From DASTPP01 sp035762175 (GTDB lineage Bacteria > Myxococcota_A > Polyangia > Polyangiales > Polyangiaceae), in assembly GCA_035762175.1 (NCBI GenBank), contig DASTPP010000395.1, positions 11,990-75,989 on the forward strand: 64,000 nucleotides of DNA, written 5' to 3'. The position numbers and the translations under genes were made by a program. This document shows positions 16,198-25,963 of this stretch, piece by piece. The notes under the pieces were generated by a model. That model saw only the letters and a list, made by a program, of their open reading frames with translations. It ran no database searches and was not told the DNA's origin. The first letter of the stretch is position 1. Each line of letters opens with the position of its first letter.

Positions 16198-16594
16198 TCA
16201 GGCCTTAGCCCCCAGGCCAGACCGCCGCAAGGTGCTCGGCAGGCCCGCCCCCGGGGCCCCCGCGCGCCCGGAGCGCGGGATCGCGACTTCGACGTCCGAC
16301 GCGGGCCGGCCCTTGCAGTCATGCGTCACGACGAAGAGGTGCGCCCGCTCGGCCAGGTAGGGCTCGAGCGAGTCGGGCTCGAAGGTCTGCTCGGGCGCCT
16401 CGCGCGAGAAGTACGGGCCACGCCGGCCACGGCGCGCCCTCGGCGGGCACCGGGGCCCCGAACCGAGATCAGGTCGCAGGGGGCGAGATCTTGGCGCCTA
16501 GGCGGGGGCAGGGGTCTTGAAAGCCCAAGATCTCGTTGCAGTCGGCGGCGAACAATGCGACCGCAGCGATCAGGGCCGAATGTAGGGCATTCAC
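16198..16594 (-). pseudogene. Decayed, internally deleted paralogue of the adjacent lipoprotein
   Basis: Two pieces in different frames. The 5' piece (GTG 16592-16594 to TGA 16469-16471) has a signal peptide and lipobox LFAADC followed by NEILGFQDPC, like CHLLVGFDEL in the intact neighbour. The 3' piece (open from 16497 to TGA 16198-16200) reads RGPYFSREAP and later LFVVTHDCKGRPASDVEV. That matches EGPYFSYVRA and LIVVVTDCSGAPTPNVEV of the neighbour in the same order. The segment between is missing and the frame is broken, so a full product is impossible. Confidence 0.75.
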
Positions 16595-16714
16595 GCCGAC
16601 CCCCCCTGCCCCACCCCCTCGAAGGCCCGAACCCGAGAGGGGAGGGTTGACCCTTCGGGGCGTAGCCTTCGAACCAAGGGGGGGCACGGCCTCTCGGAGC
16701 GCCGTCGGGCCTCT

Positions 16715-16744
16715 TTGACGCTCGGGCGCCTCCCGTTGTACCCT
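16715..16744 (+). promoter_or_regulatory. Sigma-70-type promoter of the first Ser/Thr kinase
   Basis: TTGACG (16715-16720), 18-bp spacer, TACCCT (16739-16744). The predicted start site is about 5 nt before ATG 16756, so the mRNA would be almost leaderless. Confidence 0.55.
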
Positions 16745-16755
16745 CAGAGAACCCG

Positions 16756-18177
<1,422 letters not shown>

Positions 18178-18180
18178 TCA

Positions 18181-18218
18181 TTGGCCACGCGTGAACCCGT
18201 GGGCTCACGCGTGGCCAA
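18181..18218. terminator. Perfect 14-bp inverted repeat after the kinase gene
   Basis: TTGGCCACGCGTGA (18181-18194), 10-nt loop, TCACGCGTGGCCAA (18205-18218), 3 bp after the kinase stop codon, in a convergent intergenic region. The perfect stem suits a bidirectional terminator, although no T-run follows immediately. Confidence 0.6.
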
Positions 18219-18251
18219 CGACTCGACTTTGTTACCAAAAAACGAGTCCCT

Positions 18252-18274
18252 GACCGCGCTTAGAAAGCGTGGTC
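18252..18274 (-). terminator. Hairpin with downstream T-run on the minus strand
   Basis: GACCGCGCTT / AAGCGTGGTC with an AGA loop and one wobble pair. Read on the minus strand it is followed after about 10 bp by six T residues (18236-18241), so it may end the TPR/PEGA transcript. A third inverted repeat, CGAGAGCACCG (18290-18300) with CGGTGCTCTCG (18340-18350), sits closer to that gene. Confidence 0.45.
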
Positions 18275-18416
18275 GGGTACGAGCGCGCGCGAGAGCACCG
18301 ACTCCGAGCGCGCGCGAGAGCCCCGAGCGAAACCCCCGCCGGTGCTCTCGACCTGGCTCGAAGCGAGAGCCGCTCGACCTGTCGGCGCGGCCGGCGCTCT
18401 GGCGCGCGGCCGGCCG

Positions 18417-19493
18417 CTACCAGGTGTGCGTGAGCGAGAGGCCCGCGCTACGGGGGGCGATCTGCGGCACGACGGACGTCGAGGCGCTCGCCTTCGACGA
18501 GGGCCCGGGGGCGATGAAGAGCAGGTAGGCACCGAGCCCGAGGCCGACGACCCCGACGCCGAAGCTGGCGGTCGAGAGGTGGGCGTAGAGCCGGCCCTCT
18601 TGGTTGAGCTCGTCGGCGTCGGCGCGCTCTGCGCCCTCGCACCCGTCGGGGCCCCTGCAGAGGCTCTGCACTTTGTCGTGGCGCGCGAAGGCCGTCAGGC
18701 CGAAGTAGGTGCCGAGCCCGAGGCCCAAGGCGCCCACCCCGCCCAGGATGGCGCCGGCCACCGTGCGGCCCGTGCTCGAGCCGGGGGCGCTGTGGGGCGC
18801 TTCGGCCGGCGGCAGGCTCTCGCGCGGGGCCTCGACGATGAGGGTCGCCGGCGTGGGGGCCTCGCTCTCGGGCGCGGACGCCGGGGGGGTGGCCGGCTGC
18901 ATCTCGAGGGGGGGCACCTCGGTCGTGGCCGCTTGCGCCGCGACGGCCCGGAAGGTGCCCGTCCAATGCTTGTGGTCGGTCGCCCGCACCTCGACCTGGT
19001 GGGTGCCAGGGTCGACCGGAACGGGCGTGCCCCAGAGCGGGCGCGGCACCGACTGCCCGTCGCGCAGCACCTCGACGCCGCTCAGCTTCTCGTTCGTACC
19101 GATGAGGAGCGTCCAGCGTGGCAGCTTGGGCTCGAGCGCGGCCAGGCGCTCTTGGGCGTAGCGGGCGCGGTCGTTGCGCTTCTCGCGGAGCGAGCGGTCG
19201 AGTAGGTCTTGGTAGTAGGCCCAGGCGGTGGCCGTGCGGTTGTCTTGCTCGTTGCAGTAGGCGAGGTTGAGAAGGGTGCCGCCCGTGGGGTCGAGTCGGT
19301 AGCTCTCGGCGAAGAGGGAGCACGCCTCGCCGTAGCGCTTGGCCTCCATGAGGAGACGGCCGCGTTTGAAGAGCACGAAGGCGTCGGCCTTGCTCGTGCT
19401 GTTCTGCGCTTGGGCGGGGGCGCCGGCCAGCTGCAAGGCTGAAGCCAAGGCCAAGGGGACGAGCCAGCGCGCCCCCTCTCGAAACGCTCCCAT
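18417..19493 (-). CDS. Secreted TPR/PEGA-type membrane protein
   Basis: Encodes 358 residues. ATG 19491-19493 is preceded by GAAAGAG at good spacing. Signal peptide (1-30, APAQAQ), TPR-like helices (about 38-130: FVLFKRGRLLMEAKRYGEA and GTLLNLAYCNEQ), a PEGA-like beta domain (about 150-205, LWGTPVPVDPGTHQVEV), and two C-terminal hydrophobic segments (about 245-268 and 305-325). A common but uncharacterised family in Polyangia. A clear paralogue lies at 24881-25963. It is divergent from the sigma-factor gene, convergent with a kinase. Confidence 0.8.
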   Translation of the reverse strand: MGAFREGARWLVPLALASALQLAGAPAQAQNSTSKADAFVLFKRGRLLMEAKRYGEACSLFAESYRLDPTGGTLLNLAYCNEQDNRTATAWAYYQDLLDRSLREKRNDRARYAQERLAALEPKLPRWTLLIGTNEKLSGVEVLRDGQSVPRPLWGTPVPVDPGTHQVEVRATDHKHWTGTFRAVAAQAATTEVPPLEMQPATPPASAPESEAPTPATLIVEAPRESLPPAEAPHSAPGSSTGRTVAGAILGGVGALGLGLGTYFGLTAFARHDKVQSLCRGPDGCEGAERADADELNQEGRLYAHLSTASFGVGVVGLGLGAYLLFIAPGPSSKASASTSVVPQIAPRSAGLSLTHTW

Positions 19494-19687
19494 AATGGTC
19501 ACTCTTTCGGGGAACGGACGGCCCGTCAAGGCGATGACGTAAGGTAAGGGCGCGTCTGGGTGAAGGTCCGACTTTGTCTCCCCCCGAGGCCCGGCCCGAG
19601 GGCCCGGCGCACCGCCCGCCCGGCTCCGGGGAAGAATCGACCCCCGAGGCGCGTCACATTCGGTGCCGTAGCAGGCATGGAGACGGC

Positions 19688-20791
19688 ATGAACACGGGTT
19701 TGCCCTCCCCCCTCGAAGCCCCGTCGCTCGACGACCCAGCCCTCCTCGCGTGGCTGCGCAGTTACGTCCGCCGGCGGGTGCCCTCGGACGAGGCCGACGA
19801 CGTCGTTCAGGCCGTGCTCTGCGCGGCGCTCGAGGCCCGGCAGCGCCCGACCGACGGGGCGGGGCTGCGCCGGTGGCTGACCGGGGTCGCGCGCCACCTC
19901 ATCGCCCGGCACTACGAGACGACCCGAGCAACGAGGCGCGGCGGCGGCGACGACGAGGGGGTCGAGCCGATGCAGGCGCCCCCTCCCTTCGAAGAGCGCT
20001 CGCTCGTGCGCTGGGCCGAAGAGCAGGCCGAGGCGGTCGCCCACGGCCCCGAGACGCTCGACTGGATGGCTCGCGAGGGCGAGGGCGAGAAGCTCGAGGC
20101 CATCGCCCGCGAGGCCGAGCTGCCCTCGGCGCGCGTGCGCCAGCGCGTCTCGCGCCTGCGCCGCTGGATGAAGGGCCGCTACCTCGCCGAGCTCGCCCTC
20201 GCCTCGACCCTCGCGCTCGCCCTCGCCCTCTGGTGGGCGCGCAAGAAAGAGGCGGACGCCCCGCCGCTGCTCGCGAACGACGCGCCCGCGCCCTCGGCCA
20301 GCGCGGCCCAGACCGCCGAGATCGACCGGGCCGTCCGCGAGCAGCGCGAGGCTGCCGCCGGGCTCTGCGACAAGCAAGACTGGGAGGGGTGCCTCGAGGC
20401 CCTCGACGCGGCCAAGCGCATGGACCCGGCGGGCGACGAGGTGGCGGCGGTCCAAGAGCTGCGACGCGCCGCGGGCGCCGGGCTGCAGGAGGCCGCCCGG
20501 GCGAAGATGCAGCGCGACTTCGGCGAAGGGCTCTCGAAGGAGGGCAGCGAGGTGAGGGCGCCCAAGCCGACCCCCAAGCAGGCCCCGGCGGCCTCGTCGC
20601 CGGCCATCAAGAACGCCACCCCCCCGCTCGCCTCGCCCCCGGGGACGACGGGGTCGCAGGGGCTTCCGCCCGGGCTGAATTACCGTGCGGCGCCCAAGAA
20701 GGCCGTCGAGCTGTCCGAGCCGCGCGTCGCGCCCCAGGCCCCGAGCAAGAACAGCAAGCCGAAGGGCGCCGACCTGCCCAACGCTTACTAG
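19688..20791 (+). CDS. ECF-type sigma factor with C-terminal membrane anchor
   Basis: Encodes 367 residues from ATG 19688 (GGAG 7 bp upstream). Residues 17-78 match sigma region 2 (ALLAWLRSYVRRRV, DEADDVVQAVLCAALEA, GLRRWLTGVARHLIARHYE). Residues 122-165 form the region 4 helix-turn-helix (EAIAREAELPSARVRQRVSR). A single transmembrane helix follows directly (about 167-183), then about 180 extracytoplasmic residues with one TPR-like unit (LCDKQDWEGCLEALDAAKRM) and a Pro/Lys-rich tail. Ordinary ECF factors end at region 4. Here the extension could hold the factor at the membrane and sense a periplasmic signal. Confidence 0.78.
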   Translation: MNTGLPSPLEAPSLDDPALLAWLRSYVRRRVPSDEADDVVQAVLCAALEARQRPTDGAGLRRWLTGVARHLIARHYETTRATRRGGGDDEGVEPMQAPPPFEERSLVRWAEEQAEAVAHGPETLDWMAREGEGEKLEAIAREAELPSARVRQRVSRLRRWMKGRYLAELALASTLALALALWWARKKEADAPPLLANDAPAPSASAAQTAEIDRAVREQREAAAGLCDKQDWEGCLEALDAAKRMDPAGDEVAAVQELRRAAGAGLQEAARAKMQRDFGEGLSKEGSEVRAPKPTPKQAPAASSPAIKNATPPLASPPGTTGSQGLPPGLNYRAAPKKAVELSEPRVAPQAPSKNSKPKGADLPNAY

Positions 20792-20919
20792 GTAGGGCAA
20801 AGCGCCGCGGGCCCCGCTCCCTCGCCGCGGCGGCCCCGGGGCCGGGTGGCGAGGGGGGGGCGAAACGCGGGGGGCGTTTCGCGGCGGCAGGCGCTACCTT
20901 TGGCGCGAGGCCCCTTGCC

Positions 20920-22908
20920 ATGTGCGGAATTGCCGGCTTTGCCCGTCTCGAGCTGCCCGAACCCGAAGCGATCGCCCTCGCGTCCGCCATGGCCGAGGCC
21001 ATGGCGTGGCGGGGGCCCGACGGGGGCGGCGTCGCGTCGCACCCCGCGGCGACGCTGGCGATGAAGCGGCTCGCCATCGTCGACGTGCGGGGGGGGCAGC
21101 AGCCGATGCAGAACGAAGACGGGTCGATCGTGCTCGTCTTCAACGGCGAGATCTACAACGCCCCGGCGCTGCGCCGGTCGCTGCGGTCCGAGGGCGTGCC
21201 CTTTCGCACGCGCAGCGACACCGAGGTCGTCTTGCGCCTTTACGAGCGCGACCCGGCCTCGGTCGAGCGGCACCTGGCGGGCATGTGGGCCTTCGCGGTG
21301 CACGATCGGCGCCGCGGGCGGCTCGTGCTCAGCCGCGACCGCTTCGGCATCAAGCCGCTCTTCGTCGCCGAGGCCGAGGGCGGGCTCGCCTTCGCGTCCG
21401 ACCTGCGCTGCTTCGGGCCACTCGCCGGGGGGCGCCCGGCGTTCCGGCGCGCGCTGCGGCCCGACCCGGCCGCGGCGCACGCCATGCTCGCCTGGGGCTA
21501 CGTGCCTGACGAGCGCACGATCTACGAGGGGGTCGCGCGGCTCGAGCCGGGCGCGCGGCTCGAGGTCGACCTCGGCTCGGGCGAGCGGCGGCGCGAGCGG
21601 TACTGGTCGCTCGAGCCCTCGGCCGAGGCGGCGCGGGTGCGCACGCTCGACGAGGCGTGCGAGCTGGTCGAGCCGCTGCTGCGCCGGGCGGTGCGCGAGC
21701 ACCTCGAGAGCGACGTGCCGGTGGCGACGTTCCTGAGCGGCGGCATCGACTCGTCGCTCGTGTCGGCCTACGCGCGCGACGCGTCCGGCGAGGGGCTCGA
21801 GGCGTACTCGGTCGGCTTCCGCGAGGCCGCGTTCGACGAGTCGCCGGCCGCGCGCGAGGCGGCGCGGGCGCTCGGGGTCACGCACACCGTGGGCGTCGTC
21901 GACGAGGGCGTGGCGCGCGCCCACCTCGCCGACGCCCTGCTCGCGGCCGACGAGCCCTTCGGCGACAGCTCGCTCGTGGCGAGCTACCTCGTCGCGCGGC
22001 TCGCCTCGCGCCGGCACAAGGTCGTCTTCGGCGGCGACGGCGGCGACGAGGTCTTCGCCGGCTACCGCAAGCACCGCATCGTCGCGCTGCGCGGGGCGCT
22101 CGGCCCGGTGCCCTTCGCGCGGCAGGCGCTGTCCGGCGCGCTCGCGCGCCTGCCCGAGCAGAACGAGCGGGGCGGCGGCCGCTACGCGAGCGCCCTGCGC
22201 GCGCTCGGCCGCGCCCGCCGCGGGCTCGAGGGCTCGGACGCCGAGGGCTACGCGGCGCTCACCCAGGTCGCCTCGCTCGACGCCGCCGCCCCGCTCGCCG
22301 TCGCGCCCGCGTCGCCCGAGCGCTGGCTCGCCCCGACGCTCGGCCGCTTCCGCGACGCCCCGGGCTCTTCGCTCCAGAAGACGCTGGCGAGCGACCTCGG
22401 GGGCCCGCTGCCGAACGACATGCTCACCAAGGTCGACCGCGCGACGATGGCCTGCAGCCTCGAGGCGCGCGTGCCCTTCCTCGACCACCGCCTCGTCGAG
22501 GCGGGCCTCGGGCTGCCGCGGGCGGTGACGCTCGGGCCGCGGGGCGAGGGCAAGGTGGTCTTGCGCGCGCTGGCCGAGCGCCGCTTCGGCCCCGCCCTCT
22601 CGCGCCGGCCGAAGCGCGGCTTCGAGGTGCCGGTCGAGGCCTGGCTGCGCGGGCCGCTCGCCCCCGCGTGCGACGCGCTCTTCCGGGCCGGCCGCCTCGA
22701 GCGCGACGGGCTGCTCGCGCCGGGCGCGCTCTCCGGCGGGCGCTGGCGCGAGTGGGCGCGCACCAAGCCCCTGCTGCTCTGGCACGCCTTCGCGCTCGCC
22801 GCCTGGGCCGAGGTCGCCCTCGGCGGCGGCCCCGACGCCCTGCGCGAGGCGCTCGGGCCGGCGTCGCGGCCGGGCGCCGCCGAGGCCCACGCGCCGACCG
22901 GCGCCTGA
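20920..22908 (+). CDS. asnB: Asparagine synthetase (glutamine-hydrolysing)
   Basis: Encodes 662 residues. Makes asparagine from aspartate, ATP and glutamine. The N-terminal glutaminase domain starts with the catalytic MCGIAGF, with RGPDGGG, LAIVD and FNGEIYN. The synthetase domain has the PP-loop SGGIDSS (about 272), then DEPFGDSS and GGDGGDEVFAGY. The C-terminal part KVDRATMACSLEARVPFLD and RRPKRGFEVP is complete. Besides amino-acid supply, AsnB-like enzymes amidate cell-wall or secondary-metabolite precursors; nothing nearby indicates that. A TACCTT (-10-like) sits at 20895-20900. Confidence 0.93.
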   Translation: MCGIAGFARLELPEPEAIALASAMAEAMAWRGPDGGGVASHPAATLAMKRLAIVDVRGGQQPMQNEDGSIVLVFNGEIYNAPALRRSLRSEGVPFRTRSDTEVVLRLYERDPASVERHLAGMWAFAVHDRRRGRLVLSRDRFGIKPLFVAEAEGGLAFASDLRCFGPLAGGRPAFRRALRPDPAAAHAMLAWGYVPDERTIYEGVARLEPGARLEVDLGSGERRRERYWSLEPSAEAARVRTLDEACELVEPLLRRAVREHLESDVPVATFLSGGIDSSLVSAYARDASGEGLEAYSVGFREAAFDESPAAREAARALGVTHTVGVVDEGVARAHLADALLAADEPFGDSSLVASYLVARLASRRHKVVFGGDGGDEVFAGYRKHRIVALRGALGPVPFARQALSGALARLPEQNERGGGRYASALRALGRARRGLEGSDAEGYAALTQVASLDAAAPLAVAPASPERWLAPTLGRFRDAPGSSLQKTLASDLGGPLPNDMLTKVDRATMACSLEARVPFLDHRLVEAGLGLPRAVTLGPRGEGKVVLRALAERRFGPALSRRPKRGFEVPVEAWLRGPLAPACDALFRAGRLERDGLLAPGALSGGRWREWARTKPLLLWHAFALAAWAEVALGGGPDALREALGPASRPGAAEAHAPTGA

Positions 22909-22976
22909 GCGGGCGCCCCGGCCCCCCGGCCCGGGCGTGCGCCGGCGCGCCAGGGCGCCTCAGGCGGGCGCCGCGC

Positions 22977-24887
22977 TCAGGGCCCGCCTTCGCCGCCGGC
23001 GCCGCTCCTGCCGCCGGCGCCCGCCTCGTTGCCCTCCATCGTGACGCAGACGCCCTTGTCGTCGCAGGTGCCGCTCACGCCGTTGAGCGAGCAGGGGGCG
23101 TCCGGGGCGCGGGGCAGATCTTGGGGCTCGCCGTCGTTGCAGCTCGGGATCAAGCAGTCGTTCGCGTCCGCGTCGAGGGGCAGATCGTTCGGGTCGGGCT
23201 GCGGCGTGGGCTGCCCGCCGAGGCAGACGCGCGCCTTGCAGTCGTTCGGCGTGTTGTCGGGCAGGAGCTCGTTGTCCGGCTTGCTCGCTTCGACGCAGAC
23301 GTTGTTGTCGGCGCACGAAGAGACCTTGCACTCGCCGCTCGGCGGCGGGCAGTGCTGGTCTTGCGTGCACGGGTGGCACTCGCCCCCGTCGCAGTAGGGC
23401 GTCGGAGCGGTGCAGGGCACGGGGGCGCCAAACTGGCCGTTCGGCTGGCAGGTCAGGGTGGCGTTGTCGTCGTTGCAGACCACCTGGCCCTGCGCGCAGG
23501 TGCCGCAGACGCCCTCGGTGCCGCAGAAGCCCGTGCCGCCGGGGCCGCAGGGCGTGTTCGCCGGCAGCGGCTCGTCGCCCAGGTCGCCGTCGGGCTCGCA
23601 GGCCGGGCGCAGGCAGTCGGCCCCGTCCCCGTCGGGCGGCTCGTCGCCCGTGTCGGGGGCGAAGCCCTCGACGCCGGCGTTGCAGACCCGCGTCTTGCAG
23701 TCGCCGTCGACCTGGAACGACGCCGGCAGCGGCCCGGTGACGGGGTTGCTGACGCACACGTTGGTGGCGGTGTTGCACGTGCGGGGGTTGCAGGGCGTGC
23801 TGCCGGCCGCGCAGTCGGCGTCTTGCTCGCATTGAACGCAGGTGCCGTTCAGCGCGTTGTCTCGGCAGAAGGGGGTCGGGGCGGCGCAGTCGGCCCGCAC
23901 GAAGCTCTGCCCGTCGGGCGCGCACACCTCGCGGTCGTCGCGCTGGCTGGGTACATCATCGCTGCCGACGCAGCGGGCTTGGCCCGGCAGGCACAGGTCG
24001 CACTGGCCGCCGGTGGCGTCGCAGAACGGGTTCGGCGCCGCGCAGATCTGCTGCGTCGTGAAGCCCACCTTCGGGTTGAGGCAGGCCTGCAGCGCCTGCC
24101 CGTCGCACGCGTAGTCGCCCGCGTCGCACTTGTTCTCGTCGCACTGCCCCGTGCTCGCGTTGCAGAAGAGCGGCGGCTGCTGGGCCGAGCAGTCTTCGAG
24201 GTAGGTGTAGTTGAGCTGGTCTTGGTTGCAGCTCCGCCGCGAGTCGCCGTCGCAGTCGATGGCGCCCGCCTTGCAGACCGCGCACTTCGTCATGCCGCTC
24301 GCGAGCGTCAGCGCGCAGAGCACCTCGCTCGCGCACTCGGACGTGACGCTCGAGACGAGGTCGGGGCCGCAGATGTGGTGCGTCTTGCCGTCGCACACGT
24401 GCGCGCCGGGCTGGTTGCCCAGGCAGATCTGCACCGGCGGCTGGCAGGTGCCGCTGTTGGCCCCGATCTCGCTGCGCGGGCGCGAGTCGCAGAGGTCTTT
24501 GTCGCGGCAGTACTCGAGCTGCTTCCAGAGCAGGGGGCCGGTCTGGGGCGGCTCCTGCGCGCAGGTCAGGACGAGCTTCTGCGCCTGCCCGAAGCAGGCG
24601 CTGCGCCCGAGCTCGGCGCAGGGCTCGCCCGGCTTCGCGATGGCCGGCATGTTGTCGGTGAGAATGGGCGAGCCGCCCTGGCCCGCGCCCCCGCCGCCCG
24701 TGCCGCCCCCGCCCGGCGCGCCGCCGGTGCCGCCCCCGCCCGCCGGGCCCCCCGCCGTGCCCGCCCCCCCCGGGAAGGGCTCGTAGCCGTCGTCGAGGCC
24801 GGCCACCTGCGCACACCCCCAGGCGAGCAGGCCCGCGCCGAAGACGGCCGCGAACGCGCTCGACGGACGAAAGGACGCTTTTACCAT
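22977..24887 (-). CDS. Large Cys-rich lipoprotein with repeated modules
   Basis: Encodes 636 residues from ATG 24885-24887, preceded by GGAGGGG. Lipobox LLAWGC, then a Gly/Thr/Ala linker of about 40 residues. The rest is a string of Cys-rich modules of 35-45 residues with recurring patterns (NPFCDATGGQCDLCLPG, TPFCRDNALNGTCVQCEQD, TPYCDGGECHPCTQD). They resemble the 'Cys-rich, C-x2-C…QC' repeats of myxobacterial surface proteins. Probably an outer-membrane-anchored, disulfide-stabilised rod. Its start overlaps the TPR/PEGA stop codon (ATGGTAA), so it is third in a coupled kinase-TPR-lipoprotein operon. Confidence 0.75.
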   Translation of the reverse strand: MVKASFRPSSAFAAVFGAGLLAWGCAQVAGLDDGYEPFPGGAGTAGGPAGGGGTGGAPGGGGTGGGGAGQGGSPILTDNMPAIAKPGEPCAELGRSACFGQAQKLVLTCAQEPPQTGPLLWKQLEYCRDKDLCDSRPRSEIGANSGTCQPPVQICLGNQPGAHVCDGKTHHICGPDLVSSVTSECASEVLCALTLASGMTKCAVCKAGAIDCDGDSRRSCNQDQLNYTYLEDCSAQQPPLFCNASTGQCDENKCDAGDYACDGQALQACLNPKVGFTTQQICAAPNPFCDATGGQCDLCLPGQARCVGSDDVPSQRDDREVCAPDGQSFVRADCAAPTPFCRDNALNGTCVQCEQDADCAAGSTPCNPRTCNTATNVCVSNPVTGPLPASFQVDGDCKTRVCNAGVEGFAPDTGDEPPDGDGADCLRPACEPDGDLGDEPLPANTPCGPGGTGFCGTEGVCGTCAQGQVVCNDDNATLTCQPNGQFGAPVPCTAPTPYCDGGECHPCTQDQHCPPPSGECKVSSCADNNVCVEASKPDNELLPDNTPNDCKARVCLGGQPTPQPDPNDLPLDADANDCLIPSCNDGEPQDLPRAPDAPCSLNGVSGTCDDKGVCVTMEGNEAGAGGRSGAGGEGGP

Positions 24888-25963
24888 GTCCCCTCCACCT
24901 GCAGCCCCAGCCCCTGCCGCGACAGGTGCGGCGCCCACTCGAGCGCCCCGGCCTTGGGCGCGCCCGGGGCGCGGCCGCCCGAGCTGAGCAAGAAGTACGT
25001 GCCGAGCCCGAGCCCGACCACCCCCGCCGCGAAGCCCACGGTCGACACCGTCGCCGCCCGGCGCGACTCGTCGTGCAGCTCGAGCCCGCGCGTCGAACAG
25101 TAGCGGCCCTCGCACTCCTCGTCGGCGTCCGACTCTTTCGCGAGCGTGCGCAGCCCGAAGACCGTGCCCACCGCCAGGCCCGCGAGCCCGACGCCCCCCG
25201 CGACCAGCCCCGCCGGCAGCCGCCAATTACCGCCGCCCGACGGCGGCTCGGGCTCGGGCGCGGTCGGGGCGGCCGTCGCGGTCGGCGGGGGCGGCGGGGG
25301 CGCGGGCGGCTCGTCGGCCAGGGCCGGCACCGCGAAGGGGACCGCCGCCGTCGACTTCTCGGGCACGACGAGCTCGCCCTTCCAGGTGATCTTGTGCGGG
25401 GCGCTCGCGCTGACCGCGTACGTGCCCGGGTCGACCGGAATGGGCACGCCCCACGCCGACGAAGGGATGGGCTTGGGCCCGAGCGAGACCGTCTGCTCGG
25501 CCGCCGGGGCGTCGACGCGAAATTCGACGCGCACGAGTCGCTTCTCGAGTTCTTGCGCTTTGGTGCGCGCGAAGCGCGAACGTTCGCTCTGGCCCGAGCG
25601 AGACGCCTGGCTCGCCGCCTCGACGAACTCGGCCCACGCGCTGGCCGTCTTGCCCTCTTTTTCGTGGCAGACGGCGAGGTTCAGCAACGTGCCGAGCTTG
25701 GGGTCGAGCCGGTGGCTGTCGGTGAACTTGGCGCACGCCTCGGCCACGCGGTTCTGGCCCATCAGCGTGCGCCCCCGGCGGAAGAGGTCTTCGGCGAGGG
25801 CGGCGTCGGACTGGGCGAGGGCGCGCGAGGGCGGCCCGAGCGCGGCGAACGCGAGCGCGAGCCCGAGCGCACGGCGGCGCCCGCGGGCGCGTGCCCCGCG
25901 CCCGGCTCGCCCTCGGCGCGCCTCGGAAGCCGAAGCGAGAGGGGCCATGGCTCGGTGGGTCAT
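24881..25963 (-). CDS. Secreted TPR/PEGA-type membrane protein (paralogue of 18417-19493)
   Basis: Encodes 360 residues. The ATG at 25961-25963 overlaps the kinase stop codon (ATGA), which supports this start over the ATG 15 bp downstream. An Arg-rich head and signal segment (about 30-50), TPR-like helices (LFRRGRTLMGQNRVAEACAK; GTLLNLAVCHEKEGKTASAW), a PEGA-like domain (SAWGVPIPVDPGTYAVSA) and two C-terminal hydrophobic segments match the 18417-19493 protein in order. Being coupled to a receptor kinase on one side and a surface lipoprotein on the other suggests one envelope-sensing pathway. Confidence 0.8.
   Translation of the reverse strand: MTHRAMAPLASASEARRGRAGRGARARGRRRALGLALAFAALGPPSRALAQSDAALAEDLFRRGRTLMGQNRVAEACAKFTDSHRLDPKLGTLLNLAVCHEKEGKTASAWAEFVEAASQASRSGQSERSRFARTKAQELEKRLVRVEFRVDAPAAEQTVSLGPKPIPSSAWGVPIPVDPGTYAVSASAPHKITWKGELVVPEKSTAAVPFAVPALADEPPAPPPPPPTATAAPTAPEPEPPSGGGNWRLPAGLVAGGVGLAGLAVGTVFGLRTLAKESDADEECEGRYCSTRGLELHDESRRAATVSTVGFAAGVVGLGLGTYFLLSSGGRAPGAPKAGALEWAPHLSRQGLGLQVEGTW

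Noticed and set aside
18181..18218. Perfect inverted repeat considered as an attachment or transposon end
   Set aside because: No recombinase or duplication nearby; the position right after a stop codon between convergent genes fits a terminator.
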